Below are positions 61,104 to 64,000 of a stretch of DNA of 64,000 bases, one piece after another; within the stretch, counting starts at the first letter, position 1, and each line of letters begins with the position of its first letter. Source of the stretch: Mucilaginibacter sp. PPCGB 2223 (lineage in GTDB: Bacteria > Bacteroidota > Bacteroidia > Sphingobacteriales > Sphingobacteriaceae); assembly GCF_001705515.1 (NCBI RefSeq), contig NZ_MDJS01000003.1, positions 62,001 to 126,000 on the forward strand, given 5' to 3'. The notes below the pieces were generated by a model. That model searched no databases. It had not been told where the DNA came from and worked only from the letters and a program-made list of their open reading frames with translations. A program made the translations under genes and the position numbers.

Positions 61104-63539
61104 TTAAAACCCATAATAAATCCTTATCCCCTGCTGGTATTTGGTTGGCCCCTGGTACGATACACCGTAATCAAGCCTGAAAAAAAAGCGCTGCATCCCG
61201 ACATAAAACTCGGTATAATTGTGATTGTCGCCCGGTTGGGTAAGATAGTTTGCACCAATGATCTCCTCCAGCTTAAGCACCCTTAAACCGGCAATACGGT
61301 TAAAAAAATATCCCGAAAAATTATGCTCGATATGCCCTTCCAAAAAACTGGTGCTGTTGTAGGTATAATACGGTAGAAAATGGAAACTTCCGATCACAGG
61401 GGTAAAAGTTAAACCCTGGTTACCTTTAAACTGTTTGTAATCGGGATATATAAGGGCGGTGTTGTTAAAAAAATTGCCGGCTTTAAACATATACGAGGTA
61501 TAACCATAAACGCCGGTTTTAACCCTGTCCTGTATCACTTCTATCTCGCCGTAATCATAATCCACGTCGGAGCCTAATACACTTTTAATGCCCTTGCGGT
61601 AAGTTATTTTAATCTGCGGATATTTTGATGGTGCATCAAACCTGCCGGCGGGAGTGGTGGTATACTCCTGCATAAAGTTATAAGTAGCTGATACTTTTAG
61701 TGTGACTGCATTGTTTTCCGTAAAAAGTATCGGGTAGTCGGTTAGCGGTGTAACCGGATTATTTGACGTAAAAGTGCTGTTTTGAAATGCGAACACCGTG
61801 TTATTCACCAGCGCATTACGTTTGGCGTATTCTATCTGCCCGTCGAACAGCAGTCCGCGGGCCATATCGCGCTGCAGGCCTATCCGCAAATAGCGCGATC
61901 GGTAGAGCTTTAAGGCATTGCTTTTAAAAAACAGCGTGCTTATCGTATTGCTGAACTGGCTTACCGACGATTCGCTGTTGATATCCAGTATGTCGCTGCC
62001 AAAGCTCCCGTAAACCATGGCCCTGTTTAGCGCATCGTAGGCATAGCTTGCGCTGATGTTGGCATTGAGCAGCTTATTGGCGAAACCATAGCGCAGGTTT
62101 GGGGCAATGGAGTATTGCCTGCCATATTCAAACTGCTTGTTGTACGCAGGCTTAAAGTTGATCCCCCAACCCTCCACGGTATTATAAAAAACAGTCTCGT
62201 ACAAAGGGGGGAAGCTCAATGACGTTTTGCGGCGGAAGTTGACCACCGAATCGACAAAGAAAACGTAACCTACCGGGTTAAATTTGTTTTTTTCGCGTTG
62301 CAGCGAATCGAGGTATTTTGGTGTTTCGTGCTGCTGGGCTATCGCATCGCGCAGCTTATAATTACGCGCCTCTTCGGGCGATAAAGGCACAGGGCGGTTT
62401 TGCGACCAGTAAGCCGAATCGCGCCGGGCGGTTTGCTCATCGATATGGACCACCTCTCCGTTAAAAAAATTATCGGGGAATTTAGGATCGAGGTTATAAT
62501 CGGTATAGCAACCCAGTATATAACCATCAAACCTGAAGCCAAAAACATTCCCGCTAAAGGTAAATGCTACCGATGCAGGCTGCCACACATCGCCCTGCAG
62601 GTTCATGTATTGCTGATCGATATTCAACGTATCTACCAGGTTAATGCCCGCCTTTTTCGTAACGTACAGGTGCGCATTGTAAATACGCCAGTCGCCATCA
62701 GTAATGTAAATATTGCCGGCAAAAGTTGCGCCGTGTACCAGCTTTGGCAACACCTGTATCTTGTAAATAAGGTGCCCGCTTTCGATAACGGTACCCAGCA
62801 GTTTGTAATCGTAATAATTTAAGGCCCTGTCGGCAATGGGCGATATAAAACCGCGCGGATTAAGGCCTTCGATATCAAAAATATTTTTATAAAAGTTAAC
62901 CTGCAGGTCGGCTGCCCGGTTAAAATTAAAAGCGTTGTTATTGCCCGCCGCTTTTGACGACACCATGATCTCCTTATACCGGTGCGGCCCGTCGTAATTA
63001 AATTGCGATTGCGATTCTGATAGATACAGGATACCTTTTCCATCCGGCCCGAGCATCAATTGCGTGGCTACTGCCGGCGTTAGCAAACTTTTAGGCGCGC
63101 TGATCAGTTTTTGCGTCCCCCTGATGTACACGTTACACGAGTAGCCCTTGGTTTCTGCGAGATAGGCAGCCCGTTTGCCGATAGCCTTACGGATGATATC
63201 ATAGGCTTTATCTCCATTATCGCCCGGCTTTAACTGGTAATCCTCCTTTTGCAGTTGTACGGCATGACCAGGCGTATTGGTACTGATTTCGATATCTTCG
63301 GTGAGTTGTTTATAACCGATAGCACGGTAAATGAGGTGGTATTTGCCCGGGTTAAGCTTCAACTGATAAATCCCTTCGGTATTACCTGCAGTACCCTGCG
63401 TAGTGCCTTTAACGTATACCGAAGCAAAAGCCACCGGGTCGCCCAGCGCACTGGTTACTTTACCTGTTAACACAACCTGCTGTGCCGAAACCTGGATGGT
63501 CATAATCAGGGCAAAAAGCAGCAATAAATTATTTTTCAT
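61104..63539 (-). CDS. DUF5686 / carboxypeptidase-regulatory-like surface protein
   Basis: 811 residues. A signal peptide (LFALIMTIQVSAQQ) is followed by a carboxypeptidase D-like regulatory domain (about 25-100, VTSALGDPVAFASVYVKG) and a long DUF5686 region (about 115-805) with outer-membrane barrel character and a C-terminal aromatic strand (GIRIYYGF). It is probably an outer-membrane protein of Bacteroidota-specific type. Role unknown; related proteins are found near polysaccharide or carbohydrate uptake genes in other species, but no such gene is adjacent here. Confidence 0.85.
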   Translation of the reverse strand: MKNNLLLLFALIMTIQVSAQQVVLTGKVTSALGDPVAFASVYVKGTTQGTAGNTEGIYQLKLNPGKYHLIYRAIGYKQLTEDIEISTNTPGHAVQLQKEDYQLKPGDNGDKAYDIIRKAIGKRAAYLAETKGYSCNVYIRGTQKLISAPKSLLTPAVATQLMLGPDGKGILYLSESQSQFNYDGPHRYKEIMVSSKAAGNNNAFNFNRAADLQVNFYKNIFDIEGLNPRGFISPIADRALNYYDYKLLGTVIESGHLIYKIQVLPKLVHGATFAGNIYITDGDWRIYNAHLYVTKKAGINLVDTLNIDQQYMNLQGDVWQPASVAFTFSGNVFGFRFDGYILGCYTDYNLDPKFPDNFFNGEVVHIDEQTARRDSAYWSQNRPVPLSPEEARNYKLRDAIAQQHETPKYLDSLQREKNKFNPVGYVFFVDSVVNFRRKTSLSFPPLYETVFYNTVEGWGINFKPAYNKQFEYGRQYSIAPNLRYGFANKLLNANISASYAYDALNRAMVYGSFGSDILDINSESSVSQFSNTISTLFFKSNALKLYRSRYLRIGLQRDMARGLLFDGQIEYAKRNALVNNTVFAFQNSTFTSNNPVTPLTDYPILFTENNAVTLKVSATYNFMQEYTTTPAGRFDAPSKYPQIKITYRKGIKSVLGSDVDYDYGEIEVIQDRVKTGVYGYTSYMFKAGNFFNNTALIYPDYKQFKGNQGLTFTPVIGSFHFLPYYTYNSTSFLEGHIEHNFSGYFFNRIAGLRVLKLEEIIGANYLTQPGDNHNYTEFYVGMQRFFFRLDYGVSYQGPTKYQQGIRIYYGF

Positions 63540-63675
63540 ATAGTAACTGCTTATAAAAGCTGCTTCAGGCTAAAAAAGTTTGAGTTGCCAGATAGTATTA
63601 TTTTGAAATGATAATCCCCTTGCCGGGAAATGGACGGTATTGCTTAATTTCGCAGCAGTAAACTGACTAACCATT

Positions 63676-64000
63676 ATGTACAATACCCTGAAACCTGTAC
63701 TGGAACAAGAGCTTGCCGAAATTGAAAAAGCTGGCCTGTATAAACGCGAACGTGTGATTACCTCACCGCAAGGCGCCGATATTACCGTTACCGGCGGCCA
63801 GCACGTCATCAACTTTTGTGCGAATAATTACCTGGGCCTGTCATCGCATCCCAAGGTTATCGCAGCAGCTAAAGCAGCTATTGATACGCATGGCTATGGC
63901 ATGTCGTCGGTGCGCTTTATTTGTGGTACGCAGGATATCCATAAAGAACTGGAGCGCAAGCTGTCGGAGTTTTTAGGTACCGAAGACACCATCCTGTATG
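63676..64000 (+). CDS. kbl: Glycine C-acetyltransferase (2-amino-3-ketobutyrate CoA ligase), partial
   Basis: The ATG at 63676 opens a frame to the right edge (108 codons), so the gene is cut. The visible part matches the alpha-oxoamine synthase family: LEQELAEIEKAGLYKRER at the start and FCANNYLGLSSHP, then GYGMSSVRFICGTQDIH. Kbl cleaves 2-amino-3-ketobutyrate to glycine and acetyl-CoA in threonine breakdown. The PLP lysine is beyond the edge. The SDR threonine dehydrogenase-like gene is 12 kb away. 8-amino-7-oxononanoate synthase is the alternative; ANNYLGL fits both, and FICGTQDIH supports Kbl. Confidence 0.85.
   Translation, partial: MYNTLKPVLEQELAEIEKAGLYKRERVITSPQGADITVTGGQHVINFCANNYLGLSSHPKVIAAAKAAIDTHGYGMSSVRFICGTQDIHKELERKLSEFLGTEDTILY

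Overview
The window looks like chromosomal DNA of a Bacteroidota bacterium, most probably family Sphingobacteriaceae (a Mucilaginibacter- or Pedobacter-like organism). This rests on gene content and signals: a PorP/SprF-type membrane protein, a DUF5686 surface protein, a TonB-receptor-like outer-membrane barrel, bacillithiol (BshB1) and futalosine-menaquinone (MqnC) genes, Bacteroidota-type promoters of the form TAnnTTTG, and almost no Shine-Dalgarno sequences. The species call is inference. I saw no tRNA, rRNA, CRISPR array, transposase or prophage.

Layout. 1-7.7 kb: the 5' part of a KaiC-like double ATPase (cut by the left edge), a CbpA-type co-chaperone, mqnC, scpB, a tiny acidic protein, a GNAT-like protein and a DUF4294-glutathione peroxidase-bshB1 operon. 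7.8-13.3 kb: rel, a Fur-family regulator, purA and pabB. 13.3-20.2 kb: a leftward series (nadC, plsY, an M48 lipoprotein, DUF2071) and rightward gpmI. 20.5-26.9 kb: lon, an LpxR-like protein, arfB, cmk, metZ and osmC. 26.9-27.8 kb: a 0.9 kb gene-free island of nested repeats with a hairpin-plus-terminator RNA candidate. 27.8-32.7 kb: small accessory genes of mostly unknown role. 32.7-40.9 kb: peptidases, a Gate-domain membrane protein, PorP/SprF and a second OsmC. 41-49.4 kb: a BadF-type kinase, a LysR regulator, an M1 peptidase, a Spx/ArsC-like protein, a large outer-membrane barrel and pth. 49.5-55 kb: repeat-rich DNA between an RraB-like gene, asd, an SDR threonine-dehydrogenase-like gene, yebC and a repeat protein. 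55.1-58.1 kb: a degenerate-Nudix regulator divergent from pfkA, a kinase-like gene and gapA. 58.2-64 kb: a PfpI-like protein, an esterase, trhO, a DUF5686 protein and the 5' part of kbl.

The two strongest leads are these. (1) At 55.1-58.1 kb, a Nudix-fold regulator that has lost catalytic glutamates faces a pfkA / kinase-paralogue / gapA operon. A perfect 15-bp palindrome lies immediately upstream of the pfkA -7 element, and the middle gene has lost the phosphate-1 loop of its kinase family. Together these suggest a sugar-responsive control unit for glycolysis. (2) Several families of short intergenic repeats are interspersed here. They include a 24-bp hairpin present five times with compensatory changes (once in frame inside a coding sequence), a duplicated 230-bp element with ATGGGTAT iterations, and inverted pairs of short tandem words. 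Many promoters end only 4 to 7 nt before the start codon, which predicts leaderless mRNAs.
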